Shown one piece after another: positions 1-13,379 of a stretch of 64,000 nt of DNA (its first letter is position 1; each line of letters starts with the position of its first letter). The stretch is taken from assembly GCA_964036045.1 (NCBI GenBank), contig OZ038380.1, positions 166,663,872 to 166,727,871 on the forward strand, given 5' to 3'. This stretch comes from Eutreptiella sp. 'Long Island Sound 2002' (taxonomy: Eukaryota > Euglenozoa > Euglenophyceae > Eutreptiales > Eutreptiaceae). The position numbers were made by a program, and so were the translations under genes. The notes beneath the pieces are model-generated. The model did not search any database and was not told the DNA's origin. It saw only the letters and a list, made by a program, of their open reading frames with translations.

Positions 1-2570
1 TTTTCTGAGAATTTTCCGAGAAATTTCTGAGAATTTTCCGAGAATTTTCCGAGAATTTTCCGAGAATTTTCCGAGAATTTTCCGAGAATTTTCTGAGAAT
101 TTTCTGAGAATTTTCCGAGAATTTTCCGAGAATTTTCCGAGAATTTTCCGAGAATTTTCCGAGAATTTTCCGAGAATTTTCCGAGAATTTTCCGAGAATT
201 TTCCGAGAATTTTCCGAGAATTTTCCGAGAATTTTCCCAGAATTTTCCGAGAATTTTCCGAGAATTTTCCGAGAATTTTCCGAGAATTTTCCGAAGATTT
301 TTCCGAGAATTTTCCGAGAATTTTCCGAGAATTTCCCGAGAATTTTCCGAGAATTTTCGTAGAGTTTTCTGAGAATTTTCCGAGAATTTTCCGAGAATTT
401 TCTGAGAATTTTCCGAGAATTTTCCGAGAATTTTCCGTCAATTTTCCGAGAATTTTCCGAGAATTTTCCGAGAATTTTCCGAGAATTTTCTGGGAATTTT
501 CCGAGAATTTTCCGAGAATTTTCCGAGAATTTTCCGAGAATTTTCCGAGAATTTTCCGAGAATTTTCCGAGAATTTTCCGAGAATTTTCCGAGATTTTCT
601 GAGAATTTTCCGAGAATTATCCGAGAATTTTCCGAGATTTTCCCGAGACTTTTCCGAGAATTTTCCGAGAATTTTCCGAGAATTTTCCGAGAATTTTCCG
701 AGAATTTTCCGAGAATTTTCCGAGAATTTTCCGAGAATTTTCCGAGAATTTTCCGTCAATTTTCCGAGAATTTTCCGAGAATTTTCCGAGAATTTTCCGT
801 CAATTTTCCGAGAATTTTCCGAGAATTTTCCGAGAATTTTCCGAGAATTTTCCAAGAATTTTCCGAGAATTTTCCGAGAATTTTCCGAGATTTTCCCGAG
901 AATTTTCCGAGAATTTTCCGAGAATTTTCCGAGAATTTTCCGAGAATTTTCCGAGAATTTTCCGAGAATTTTCCGAGAATTTTCCGAGAATTTTCCGTCA
1001 ATTTTCCGAGAATTTTCCGAGAATTTTCCGAGAATTTTCCGTCAATTTTCCGAGAATTTTCCGAGAATTTTCCGAGAATTTTCCGAGAATTTTCCAAGAA
1101 TTTTCCGAGAATTTTCCGAGAATTTTCCGAGAATGTTCCGAGAATTTTCCGAGAATTTTCCGAGAATTTTCCGAGAATTTTCCGAGAATTTTCCGAGAAT
1201 TTTCTGAGAATTTTCTGAGAATTTTCAGAGAATTTTCCGAGAATTTTCCGAGAATTTTCAGAGAATTTTCCGAGAATTTTCTGAGAATTTTCTGAGAATT
1301 TTCCGAGAATTTTCCGAGAATCTTCCGAGAATTTTCAGAGAATTTTCTGAGAATTTTCCGAGAATTTTCTGAGAATTTTCCGAGAATTTTCCGAGAATTT
1401 TCCGAGAATTTTCCGAGAATTTTCCGAGAATTTTCTCAGAATTTTCTGAGAATTTTCCGAGAATTTTCCGAGAATTTTCCGAGAATTTTCCGAGAATTTT
1501 CCGAGAATTTTCCGAGGATTTTCCGAGAATTTTCCGAGAATTTTCCGAGAATTTTCCGAGAATTTTCCGAGAATTTTCAGAGAATTTTCCGAGAATTTTC
1601 TGAGAATTTTCTGAGAATTTTCCGAGAATTTTCCGAGAATTTTCCGAGAATTTTCCGAGAATCTTCCGAGAATTTTCAGAGAATTTTCCGAGAATTTTCC
1701 GAGAATTTTCTGAGAATTTTCCGAGAATTTTCCGAGAATTTTCCGAGAATTTTCCGAGAATTTTCCGAGAATTTTCTGAGAATTTTCTGAGAATTTTCCG
1801 AGAATTTTCCGAGAATTTTCCGAGAATTTTCCGAGAATTTTCCGAGAATTTTCCGAGAATTTTCCGAGAATTTTCCGAGAATTTTCAGAGAATTTTCTGA
1901 GAATTTTCCGAGAATTTTCTGAGAATTTTCCGAGAATTTTCCGAGAATTTTCCGAGAATTTTCCGAGAATTTTCCGAGAATTTTCTGAGAATTTTCTGAG
2001 AATTTTCCGAGAATTTTCCGAGAATTTTCCGTCAATTTTCCGAGAATTTTCCGAGAATTTTCCGAGAATTTTCCCAGAATTTTCCGAGAATTTTCCGAGA
2101 ATTTTCCGAGAATTTTCCAAGAATTTTCCGAGAATTTTCCGAGAATTTTCCGAGAATGTTCCGAGAATTTTCCGAGAATTTTCCGAGAATTTTCCGAGAA
2201 TTTTCCGAGAATTTTCCGAGAATTTTCCGAGAATTTTCCGAGAATTTTCCGAGAATTTTCCGTCAATTTTCCGAGAATTTTCCGAGAATTTTCCGAGAAT
2301 TTTCCGTCAATTTTCCGAGAATTTTCCGAGAATTTTCGGAGAATTTTCCGAGAATTTTCCAAGAATTTTCCGAGAATTTTCCGAGAATTTTCCGAGAATT
2401 TTCCGAGAATTTTCCGAGAATTTTCTGAGAATTTTCTGAGAATTTTCCGAGAATTTACCGAGAATTTTCCGTCAATTTTCCGAGAATTTTCCGAGAATTT
2501 TCCGAGAATTTTCCCAGAATTTTCCGAGAATTTTCCGAGAATTTTCCGAGAATTTTCCAAGAATTTTCCG
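1..2570. repeat. 5.0-kb tandem duplication, left copy
   Basis: Rare diagnostic monomers here recur at a constant distance downstream: ATTTCTGAGAA at 23 and 5039, the GAAGATTTTT insertion at 287 and 5303, TTTTCGTAGAG at 354 and 5370, and the 10-bp monomer at 585 and 5601, all 5,016 bp apart. By the F monomers at 2157 and 7151 and TTTACCGAGAA at 2454 and 7448 the distance is 4,994 bp, two monomers less. The duplicated segment probably starts upstream of the window. Its right end is near 2.5 kb, where the copies part after a D monomer. Confidence 0.85.
230..680. repeat. CGTAG cassette, copy 1
   Basis: A rare-variant cassette defined by TTTTCGTAGAG at 354-364 and TTATCCGAGAA at 617-627, 263 bp apart. 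It also holds a +1 insertion at 287-309 and a -1 deletion at 585-594, which cancel in phase. The same cassette occurs at 5.25, 14.32 and 60.88 kb. Confidence 0.85.
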
Positions 2571-5016
2571 AGAATTTTCCGAGAATTTTCCGAGAATTTT
2601 CCGAGAATTTTCTGAGAATTTTCTGAGAATTTTCAGAGAATTTTCCGAGAATTTTCCGAGAATTTTCCGAGAATTTTCAGAGAATTTTCCGAGAATTTTC
2701 TGAGATTTTTCTGAGAATTTTCCGAGAATTTTCCGAGAATTTTCCGAGAATTTTCCGAGAATCTTCCGAGAATTTTCCGAGAATTTTCCGAGAATTTTCC
2801 GAGAATTTTCCGATAATTTTCTGAGAATTTTCTGAGAATTTTCCGAGAATTTTCCGAGAATTTTCCGTCAATTTTCCGAGAATTTTCCGAGAATTTTCCG
2901 AGAATTTTCCCAGAATTTTCCGAGAATTTTCCGAGAATTTTCCGAGAATTTTCCGAGAATTTTCCGAGAATTTTCCGAGAATTTTCCGAGAATTTTCCGA
3001 GAATTTTCCGAGAATTTCCCGAGAATTTTCCGAGAATTTTCCGAGAATTTTCTGAGAATTTTCCGAGAATTTTCTGAGAATTTTCTGAGAATTTTCCGAG
3101 AATTTTCCGAGAATTTTCCGTCAATTTTCCGAGAATTTTCCGAGAATTTTCCGAGAATTTTCCGAGAATTTTCTGAGAATTTTCCGAGAATTTTCCGAGA
3201 ATTTTCCGAGAATTTTCCGAGAATTTTCCGAGAATTTTCCGAGAATTTTCCGAGAATTTTCCGAGAATTTCCCGAGAATTTTCCGAGAATTTTCCGAGAA
3301 TTTTCTGAGAATTTTCCGAGAATTTTCCGAGAATTTTCAGAGAATTTTCCGAGAATTTTCCGAGAATTTTCTGAGAATTTTCTGAGAATTTTCCGAGAAT
3401 TTTCCGAGAATTTTCCGAGAATTTTCCGAGAATTTTCCGAGAATTTTCCGAGAATTTTCCGAGAATTTTCCGAGATTTTTCCGAGAATTTTCAGAGAATT
3501 TTCTGAGAATTTTCCAAGAATTTTCTGAGAATTTTCCGAGAATTTTCCGAGAATTTTCCGAGAATTTTCCGAGAATTTTCCGAGAATTTTCTGAGAATTT
3601 TCTGAGAATTTTCCGAGAATTTTCCGAGAATTTTCCGCCAATTTTCCGAGAATTTTCCGAGAATTTTCCCAGAATTTTCTGGGAATTTTCCGAGAATTTT
3701 CCGAGAATTTTCCGAGATTTTCCCGAGAATTTTCCGAGAATTTTCCGAGAATTTTCCGAGAATTTTCCGAGAATTTTCCGAGAATTTTCCGAGAATTTTC
3801 CGAGAATTTTCCGTCAATTTTCCGAGAATTTTCCGAGAATTTTCCGAGAATTTTCCGTCAATTTTCCGAGAATTTTCCGAGAATTTTCCGAGAATTTTCC
3901 GAGAATTTTCCAAGAATTTTCCGAGAATTTTCCGAGAATTTTCCGAGAATGTTCCGAGAATTTTCCGAGAATTTTCCGAGAATTTTCCGAGAATTTTCCG
4001 AGAATTTTCCGAGAATTTTCTGAGAATTTTCTGAGAATTTTCAGAGAATTTTCCGAGAATTTTCCGAGAATTTTCCGAGAATTTTCAGAGAATTTTCCGA
4101 GAATTTTCTGAGAATTTTCTGAGAATTTTCCGAGAATTTTGCGAGAATTTTCCGAGAATTTTCCGAGAATCTTCCGAGAATTTTCAGAGAATTGTCTGAG
4201 AATTTTCCGAGAATTTTCTGAGAAGTTTCCGAGAATTTTCCGAGAATTTTCCGAGAATTTTCCGAGAATTTTCGGAGAATTTTCTGAGAATTTTCTGAGA
4301 ATTTTCCGAGAATTTTCCGAGAATTTTCCGAGAATTTTCTGAGAATTTTCCGAGAATTTTCCGAGAATTTTCCGAGAATTTTCCGACAATTTTCCGAGAA
4401 TTTTCAGAGAATTTTCTGAGAATTTTCCGAGAATTTTCTGAGAATTTTCCGAGAATTTTCCGAGAATTTTCCGAGAATTTTCCGAGAATTTTCAGAGAAT
4501 TTTCTGAGAATTTTCCGAGAATTTTCTGAGAATTTTCCGAGAATTTTCCGAGAATTTTCCGAGAATTTTCCGAGAATTTTCCGAGAATTTTCTGAGAATT
4601 TTCTGAGAATTTTCCGAGAATTTTCCGAGAATTTTCCGTCAATTTTCCGAGAATTTTCCGAGAATTTTCCGAGAATTTTCCCAGAATTTTCCGAGAATTT
4701 TCCGAGAATTTTCCGAGAATTTTCCGAGAATTTTCCAAGAATTTTCCGAGAATTTTCCGAGAATTTTCCGAGAATGTTCCGAGAATTTTCCGAGAATTTT
4801 CCGAGAATTTTCCGAGAATTTTCCGAGAATTTTCCGAGAAATTTCTGAGAATTTTCTGAGAATTTTCAGAGAATTTTCCGAGAATTTTCCGAGAATTTTC
4901 CGAGAATTTTCAGAGAATTTTCCGAGAATTTTCTGAGAATTTTCTGAGAATTTTCCGAGAATTTTCCGAGAATTTTCCGAGAATTTTCCGAGAATCTTCC
5001 GAGAATTTTCAGAGAA

Positions 5017-7560
5017 TTTTCTGAGAATTTTCCGAGAAATTTCTGAGAATTTTCCGAGAATTTTCCGAGAATTTTCCGAGAATTTTCCGAGAATTTTCCG
5101 AGAATTTTCTGAGAATTTTCTGAGAATTTTCCGAGAATTTTCCGAGAATTTTCCGAGAATTTTCCGAGAATTTTCCGAGAATTTTCCGAGAATTTTCCGA
5201 GAATTTTCCGAGAATTTTCCGAGAATTTTCCGAGAATTTTCCGAGAATTTTCCCAGAATTTTCCGAGAATTTTCCGAGAATTTTCCGAGAATTTTCCGAG
5301 AATTTTCCGAAGATTTTTCCGAGAATTTTCCGAGAATTTTCCGAGAATTTCCCGAGAATTTTCCGAGAATTTTCGTAGAGTTTTCTGAGAATTTTCCGAG
5401 AATTTTCCGAGAATTTTCTGAGAATTTTCCGAGAATTTTCCGAGAATTTTCCGTCAATTTTCCGAGAATTTTCCGAGAATTTTCCGAGAATTTTCCGAGA
5501 ATTTTCTGGGAATTTTCCGAGAATTTTCCGAGAATTTTCCGAGAATTTTCCGAGAATTTTCCGAGAATTTTCCGAGAATTTTCCGAGAATTTTCCGAGAA
5601 TTTTCCGAGATTTTCTGAGAATTTTCCGAGAATTATCCGAGAATTTTCCGAGATTTTCCCGAGAATTTTCCGAGAATTTTCCGAGAATTTTCCGAGAATT
5701 TTCCGAGAATTTTCCGAGAATTTTCCGAAAATTTTCCGAGAATTTTCCGAGAATTTTCCGAGAATTTTCCGTCAATTTTCCGAGAATTTTCCGAGAATTT
5801 TCCGAGAATTTTCCGTCAATTTTCCGAGAATTTTCCGAGAATTTTCCGAGAATTTTCCGAGAATTTTCCGAGATGTTCCCGAGAATTTTCCGAGAATTTT
5901 CCGAGAATTTTCCGAGAATTTTCCGAGAATTTTCCGAGAATTTTCCGAGAATTTTCCGAGAATTTTCCGAGAATTTTCCGTCAATTTTCCGAGAATTTTC
6001 CGAGAATTTTCCGAGAATTTTCCGTCAATTTTCCGAGAATTTTCCGAGAATTTTCCGAGAATTTTCCGAGAATTTTCCAAGAATTTTCCGAGAATTTTCC
6101 GAGAATTTTCCGAGAATGTTCCGAGAATTTTCCGAGAATTTTCCGAGAATTTTCCGAGAATTTTCCGAGAATTTTCCGAGAATTTTCTGAGAATTTTCTG
6201 AGAATTTTCAGAGAATTTTCCGAGAATTTTCCGAGAATTTTCAGAGAATTTTCCGAGAATTTTCTGAGAATTTTCTGAGAATTTTCCGAGAATTTTCCGA
6301 GAATCTTCCGAGAATTTTCAGAGAATTTTCTGAGAATTTTCCGAGAATTTTCTGAGAATTTTCCGAGAATTTTCCGAGAATTTTCCGAGAATTTTCCGAG
6401 AATTTTCCGAGAATTTTCTGAGAATTTTCTGAGAATTTTCCGAGAATTTTCCGAGAATTTTCCGAGAATTTTCCGAGAATTTTCCGAGAATTTTCCGAGG
6501 ATTTTCCGAGAATTTTCCGAGAATTTTCCGAGAATTTTCCGAGAATTTTCCGAGAATTTTCAGAGAATTTTCCGAGAATTTTCTGAGAATTTTCTGAGAA
6601 TTTTCCGAGAATTTTCCGAGAATTTTCCGAGAATTTTCCGAGAATCTTCCGAGAATTTTCAGAGAATTTTCTGAGAATTTTCCGAGAATTTTCTGAGAAT
6701 TTTCCGAGAATTTTCCGAGAATTTTCCGAGAATTTTCCGAGAATTTTCCGAGAATTTTCTGAGAATTTTCTGAGAATTTTCCGAGAATTTTCCGAGAATT
6801 TTCCGAGAATTTTCCGAGAATTTTCCGAGAATTTTCCGAGAATTTTCCGAGAATTTTCCGAGAATTTTCCGAGAATTTTCAGAGAATTTTCTGAGAATTT
6901 TCCGAGAATTTTCTGAGAATTTTCCGAGAATTTTCCGAGAATTTTCCGAGAATTTTCCGAGAATTTTCCGAGAATTTTCTGAGAATTTTCTGAGAATTTT
7001 CCGAGAATTTTCCGAGAATTTTCCGTCAATTTTCCGAGAATTTTCCGAGAATTTTCCGAGAATTTTCCCAGAATTTTCCGAGAATTTTCCGAGAATTTTC
7101 CGAGAATTTTCCAAGAATTTTCCGAGAATTTTCCGAGAATTTTCCGAGAATGTTCCGAGAATTTTCCGAGAATTTTCCGAGAATTTTCCGAGAATTTTCC
7201 GAGAATTTTCCGAGAATTTTCCGAGAATTTTCCGAGAATTTTCCGAGAATTTTCCGTCAATTTTCCGAGAATTTTCCGAGAATTTTCCGAGAATTTTCCG
7301 TCAATTTTCCGAGAATTTTCCGAGAATTTTCCGAGAATTTTCCGAGAATTTTCCAAGAATTTTCCGAGAATTTTCCGAGAATTTTCCGAGAATTTTCCGA
7401 GAATTTTCCGAGAATTTTCTGAGAATTTTCTGAGAATTTTCCGAGAATTTACCGAGAATTTTCCGTCAATTTTCCGAGAATTTTCCGAGAATTTTCCGAG
7501 AATTTTCCGAGAATTTACCGAGAATTTTCCGTCAATTTTCCGAGAATTTTCCGTCAATTT
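5017..7560. repeat. 5.0-kb tandem duplication, right copy
   Basis: This is the counterpart of bases 1-2570, offset 5,016 falling to 4,994 bp by loss of whole monomers. The + strand stretches 2156-2428 and 7150-7422 translate identically, which confirms the match. The right copy has an extra local duplication near 7448-7558, where TTTACCGAGAA followed by D occurs twice. It also carries a private change at 5873, GATGTTCCC in place of GATTTTCCC. Confidence 0.85.
5246..5696. repeat. CGTAG cassette, copy 2
   Basis: TTTTCGTAGAG at 5370-5380 and TTATCCGAGAA at 5633-5643 are again 263 bp apart, with the +1 site at 5303 and the -1 site at 5601. It is part of the 5.0-kb duplication. Confidence 0.85.
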
Positions 7561-7645
7561 TCCCAGAATTTTCCGAGAATTTTCCGAGAATTTTCCGAGA
7601 ATTTTCCAAGAATTTTCCGAGAATTTTCCGAGAATTTTCCGAGAA

Positions 7646-7700
7646 TGTTCCGAGAATTTTCCGAGAATTTTCCGAGAATTTTCCGAGAATGTTCCGAGAA
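7646..7700. repeat. Paired-F module
   Basis: Two F monomers (TGTTCCGAGAA) at 7646 and 7690 are separated by three A monomers, a 44-bp spacing. The same doublet occurs at 10187/10231, 10913/10957, 15972/16016, 16742/16786, 18139/18183, 18634/18678, 23672/23717 (45 bp, because of a +1 insertion), 24443/24487 and near 62930/62974. In several of these a monomer ending GAGAG instead of GAGAA follows the second F. The doublet is restricted to domains I and III and the left part of domain II (to about 24.5 kb). Confidence 0.75.
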
Positions 7701-10700
7701 TTTTCCGAGAATTTTCCGAGAATTTTCCGAGAATTTTCCGAGAATTTTCCGAGAATTTTCTGAGAATTTTCTGAGAATTTTCAGAGAATTTTCCGAGAAT
7801 TTTCTGAGAATTTTCTGAGAATTTTCCGAGAATTTTCCGAGAATTTTCCGAGAATTTTCCGAGAATTTTCCGAGAATTTTCAGAGAATTTTCCGAGAATT
7901 TTCTGAGAATTTTCTGAGAATTTTCCGAGAATTTTCCGAGAATTTTCCGAGAATTTTCCGAGAATTTTCAGAGAATTTTCTGAGAATTTTCCGAGAATTT
8001 TCTGAGAATTTTCCGAGAATTTTCCGAGAATTTTCCGAGAATTTTCCGAGAATTTTCCGAGAATTTTCTGAGAATTTTCTGAGAATTTTCCGAGAATTTT
8101 CCGAGAATTTTCCGAGAATTTTCCGAGAATTTTCCGAGAATTTTCCGAGAATTTTCCGAGAATTTTCCGAGAATTTTCAGAGAATTTTCTGAGAATTTTC
8201 CGAGAATTTTCTGAGAATTTTCCGAGAATTTTCCGAGAATTTTCCGAGAATTTTCCGAGAATTTTCCGAGAATTTTCTGAGAATTTTCTGAGAATTTTCC
8301 GAGAATTTTCCGAGAATTTTCCGTCAATTTTCCGAGAATTTTCCGAGAATTTTCCCAGAATTTTCCGAGAATTCTCCGAGAATTTTCCGAGAATTTTCCA
8401 AGAATTTTCCGAGAATTTTCCGAGAATTTTCCGAGAATTTTCCGAGAATTTTCCGAGAATTTTCCGAGAATTTTCCGAGAATTTTCCGAGAATTTTCCGA
8501 GAATTTTCCGAGAATTTTCCGAGAATTTTCCGTCAATTTTCCGAGAATTTTCCGAGAATTTTCCGAGAATTTTCCGTCAATTTTCCGAGAATTTTCCGAG
8601 AATTTTCCGAGAATTTTCCGAGAATTTTCCAAGAATTTTCCGAGAATTTTCCGAGAATTTTCCGAGAATGTTCCGAGAATTTTCCGAGAATTTTCCGAGA
8701 ATTTTCCGAGAATTTTCCGAGAATTTTCGGAGAATTTTCTGAGAATTTTCTGAGAATTTTCAGAGAATTTTCCGAGAATTTTCTGAGAATTTTCTGAGAA
8801 TTTTCCGAGAATTTTCCGAGAATTTTCCGAGAATTTTCCGGGAATTTTCAGAGAATTTTCCGAGAATTTTCTGAGAATTTTCTGAGAATTTTCTGAGAAT
8901 TTTCCGAGAATTTTCCGAGAATTTTCCGAGAATCTTCCGAGAATTTTCAGAGAATTTTCTGAGAATTTTCCGAGAATTTTCTGAGAATTTTCCGAGAATT
9001 TTCCGAGAATTTTCAGAGAATTTTCCGAGAATTTTCCGAGAATTTTCTGAGAATTTTCTGAGAATTTTCCGAGAATTTTCCGAGAATTTTCCGAGAATTT
9101 TCCGAGAATTTTCCGAGAATTTTCCGAGAATTTTCCGTCAATTTTCCGAGAATTTTCCGAGAATTTTCCGAGAATTTTCCGTCAATTTTCCGAGAATTTT
9201 CCGAGAATTTTCCGAGAATTTTCCGAGAATTTTCCAAGAATTTTCCGAGAATTTTCCGAGAATTTTCCGAGATTTTCCCGAGAATTTTCCGAGAATTTTC
9301 CGAGAATTTTCCGAGAATTTTCCGAGAATCCTCCGAGAATTTTCCGAGAATTTTCCGAGAATTTTCCGAGAATTTTCCGTCATTTTTCCGAGAATTTTCC
9401 GAGAATTTTCCGAGAATTTTCCAAGAATTTTCCGAGAATTTTCCGAGAATTTTCCGAGAATGTTCCGAGAATTTTCCGAGAATTTTCCGAGAATTTTCCG
9501 AGAATTTTCCGAGAATTTTCCGAGAATTTTCGGAGAATTTTCTGAGAATTTTCAGAGAATTTTCCGAGAATTTTCCGAGAATTTTCCGAGAATTTTCAGA
9601 GAATTTTCCGAGAATTTTCTGAGAATTTTCTGAGAATTTTCCGAGAATTTTCCGAGAATTTTCCGAGAATTTTCCGAGAATCTTCCGAGAATTTTCAGAG
9701 AATTTTCTGAGAATTTTCCGAGAATTTTCTGAGAATTTTCCGAGAATTTTCCGAGAATTTTCCGAGAATTTTCCGAGAATTTTCCGAGAATTTTCTGAGA
9801 ATTTTCTGAGAATTTTCTGAGAATTTTCCGAGAATTTTCCGAGAATTTTCCGAGAATTTTCCGAGAATTTTCCGAGAATTTTCCGAGAATTTTCCGAGAA
9901 TTTTCCGAGAATTTTCAGAGAATTTTCTGAGAATTTTCCGAGAATTTTCTGAGAATTTTCCGAGAATTTTCCGAGAATTTTCCGAGAATTTTCCGAGAAT
10001 TTTCCGAGAATTTTCTGAGAATTTTCTGAGAATTTTCCGAGAATTTTCCGAGAATTTTCCGTCAATTTTCGGAGAATTTTCCGAGAATTTTCCGAGAATT
10101 TTCCCAGAATTTTCCGAGAATTTTCCGAGAATTTTCCGAGAATTTTCCAAGAATTTTCCGAGAATTTTCCGAGAATTTTCCGAGAATGTTCCGAGAATTT
10201 TCCGAGAATTTTCCGAGAATTTTCCGAGAATGTTCCGAGAATTTTCCGAGAATTTTCCGAGAATTTTCCGAGAATTTTCCGAGAATTTTCCGAGAATTTT
10301 CTGAGAATTTTCTGAGAATTTTCAGAGAATTTTCCGAGAATTTTCTGAGAATTTTCTGAGAATTTTCCGAGAATTTTCCGAGAATTTTCCGAGAATTTTC
10401 CGAGAATTTTCCGAGAATTTTCAGAGAATTTTCCGAGAATTTTCTGAGAATTTTCTGAGAATTTTCCGAGAATTTTCCGAGAATTTTCCGAGAATTTTCC
10501 GAGAATCTTCCGAGAATTTTCAGAGAATTTTCTGAGAATTTTCCGAGAATTTTCCGAGAATTTTCCGAGAATTTTCCGAGAATTTTCCGAGAATTTTCCG
10601 AGAATTTTCCGAGAATTTTCCGAGAATTTTCCGAGAATTTTCAGAGAATTTTCTGAGAATTTTCCGAGAATTTTCTGAGAATTTTCCGAGAATTTTCCGA

Positions 10701-11929
10701 GAATTTTCCGAGAATTTTCCGAGAATTTTCCGAGAATTTTCTGAGAATTTTCTGAGAATTTTCCGAGAATTTTCCGAGAATTTTCCGTCAATTTTCCGAG
10801 AATTTTCCGAGAATTTTCCGAGAATTTTCCCAGAATTTTCCGAGAATTTTCCGAGAATTTTCCGAGAATTTTCCAAGAATTTTCCGAGAATTTTCCGAGA
10901 ATTTTCCGAGAATGTTCCGAGAATTTTCCGAGAATTTTCCGAGAATTTTCCGAGAATGTTCCGAGAATTTTCCGAGAATTTTCCGAGAGTTTTCCGAGAA
11001 TTTTCCGAGAATTTTCCGAGAATTTTCTGAGAATTTTCTGAGAATTTTCAGAGAATTTTCCGAGAATTTTCTGAGAATTTTCTGAGAATTTTCCGAGAAT
11101 TTTCCGAGAATTTTCCGAGAATTTTCCGAGAATTTTCTGAGAATTTTCAGAGAATTTTCCGAGAATTTTCTGAGAATTTTCCGAGAATTTTCCGAGAATC
11201 TTCCGAGAATTTTCAGAGAATTTTCTGAGAATTTTCCGAGAATTTTCTGAGAATTTTCCGAGAATTTTCCGAGAATTTTCAGAGAATTTTCCGAGAATTT
11301 TCCGAGAATTTTCTGAGAATTTTCTGAGAATTTTCCGAGAATTTTCCGAGAATTTTCCGAGAATTTTCCGAGAATTTTCTGAGAATTTTCCGAGAATTTT
11401 CCGAGAATTTTCTGAGAATTTTCCGAGAATTTTCCGAGAATTTTCCGTCAATTTTCCGAGAATTTTCCGAGAATTTTCCGAGAATTTTCCGAGAATTTTC
11501 TGAGAATTTTCCGAGAATTTTCCGAGAATTTTCCGAGAATTTTCCGAGAATTTTCCGAGAATTTTCCGAGAATTTTCCGAGAATTTTCCGAGAATTTCCC
11601 GAGAATTTTCCGAGAATTTTCCGAGAATTTTCTGAGAATTTTCCGAGAATTTTCCGAGAATTTTCCGAGAATTTTCCGAGAATTTTCCGAGAATTTTCTG
11701 AGAATTTTCTGAGAATTTTCCGAGAATTTTCCGAGAATTTTCCGAGAATTTTCCGAGAATTTTCCGAGAATTTTCCGAGAATTTTCCGAGAATTTTCCGA
11801 GAATTTTCCGAGAATTTTCAGAGAATTTTCCGAGAATTTTCCGAGAATTTTCTGAGAATTTTCCGAGAATTTTCCGAGAATTTTCCGAGAATTTTCCGAG
11901 AATTTTCCGAGAATTTTCTGAGAATTTTC

Positions 11930-12660
11930 TGAGAACTTTCCGAGAATTTTCCGAGAATTTTCCGTCAATTTTCCGAGAATTTTCCGAGAATTTTCCGAGA
12001 ATTTTCCGAGAATTTTCCGAGAATTTTCCGAGAATTTTCTGGGAATTTTCCAAGAATTTTCCGAGAATTTTCCGAGATTTTCCCGAGAATTTTCCGAGAA
12101 TTTTCCGAGAATTTTCCGAGAATTTTCCGAGAATTTTCCGAGAATTTTCCGAGAATTTTCCGAGAATTTTCCGAGAATTTTCCGTCAATTTTCCGAGAAT
12201 TTTCCGAGAATTTTCCGAGAATTTTCCGTCAATTTTCCGAGAATTTTCCGAGAATTTTCCGAGAATTTTCCGAGAATTTTCCAAGAATTTTCCGAGAATT
12301 TTCCGAGAATTTTCCGAGAATGTTCCGAGAATTTTCCGAGAATTTTCCGAGAATTTTCCGAGAATTTTCCGAGAATTTTCCGAGAATTTTCTGAGAATTT
12401 TCTGAGAATTTTCAGAGAATTTTCCGAGAATTTTCCGAGAATTTTCCGAGAATTTTCAGAGAATTTTCCGAGAATTTTCCGAGAATTTTCCGAGAATTTT
12501 CTGAGAATTTTCTGTGAATTTTCAGAGAATTTTCCGAGAATTTTCCGAGAATTTTCCGAGAATTTTCAGAGAATTTTCCGAGAATTTTCTGAGAATTTTC
12601 TGAGAATTTTCCGAGAATTTTCCGAGAATTTTCCGAGAATTTTCCGAGAATCTTCCGAGA
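11930..12660. repeat. 1.43-kb tandem duplication, left copy
   Basis: The unusual monomer CTTTCCGAGAA at 11936 recurs at 13388 (1,452 bp), and TTTTCTGTGAA near 12510 recurs near 13940 (1,430 bp). The 22-bp difference is two whole monomers. These two marker types define a duplicated unit of about 130 monomers. Confidence 0.75.
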
Positions 12661-13379
12661 ATTTTCAGAGAATTTTCTGAGAATTTTCCGAGAATTTTCT
12701 GAGAATTTTCCGAGAATTTTCCGAGAATTTTCCGAGAATTTTCCGAGAATTTTCCGAGAATTTTCTGAGAATTTTCTGAGAATTTTCCGAGAATTTTCCG
12801 AGAATTTTCCGAGAATTTTCCGAGAATGTTCCGAGAATTTTCCAAGAATTTCCCGAGAATTTTCCGAGAATTTTCCGAGAATTTTCTGAGAATTTTCCGA
12901 GAATTTTCCGAGAATTTTCTGAGAATTTTCCGAGAATTTTCCGAGAATTTTCCGTCAATTTTCCGAGAATTTTCCGAGAATTTTCCGAGAATTTTCCGAG
13001 AATTTTCCGAGAATTTTCCGAGAATTTTCCGAGAATTTTCCGAGAATTTTCCGAGAATTTCCCGAGAACTTTCCGAGAATTTTCCGAGAATTTTCTGAGA
13101 ATTTTCCGAGAATTTTCCGAGAATTTTCCGAGAATTTTCCGAGAATTTTCCGAGAATTTTCTGAGAATTTTCTGAGAATTTTCCGAGAATTTTCCGAGAA
13201 TTTTCCGAGAATTTTCCGAGAATTTTCCGAGAATTTTCCGAGAATTTTCCGAGAATTTTCCGAGAATTTTCAGAGAATTTTCTGAGAATTTTCCGAGAAT
13301 TTTCTGAGAATTTTCCGAGAATTTTCCGAGAATTTTCCGAGAATTTTCCGAGAATTTTCCGAGAATTTTCTGAGAATTT

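Noticed and set aside
2156-2428. ATG-started + strand frame with the FREFSENFPRI period, also at 7150, 12826, 17203, 19095 and 24904
   Set aside because: The ATG comes from the F monomer variant, and the frame stays open only because B monomers are absent or out of register. Identity between copies reflects duplication of DNA, not protein constraint.
8365-8380. GAATTC sites, also near 35831 and 48805, as boundaries or cloning junctions
   Set aside because: Each is produced by a single substitution within a normal monomer, with satellite continuing in phase on both sides.
9013-11451. 812-codon open frame on the - strand, and about a hundred similar frames on both strands
   Set aside because: They are readings of the 11-bp satellite in a period of 33 bp. 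The peptide is the same in all frames, most - strand starts are TTG created by variants, and ends fall where a variant makes TGA. No codon bias, promoter or domain supports expression.
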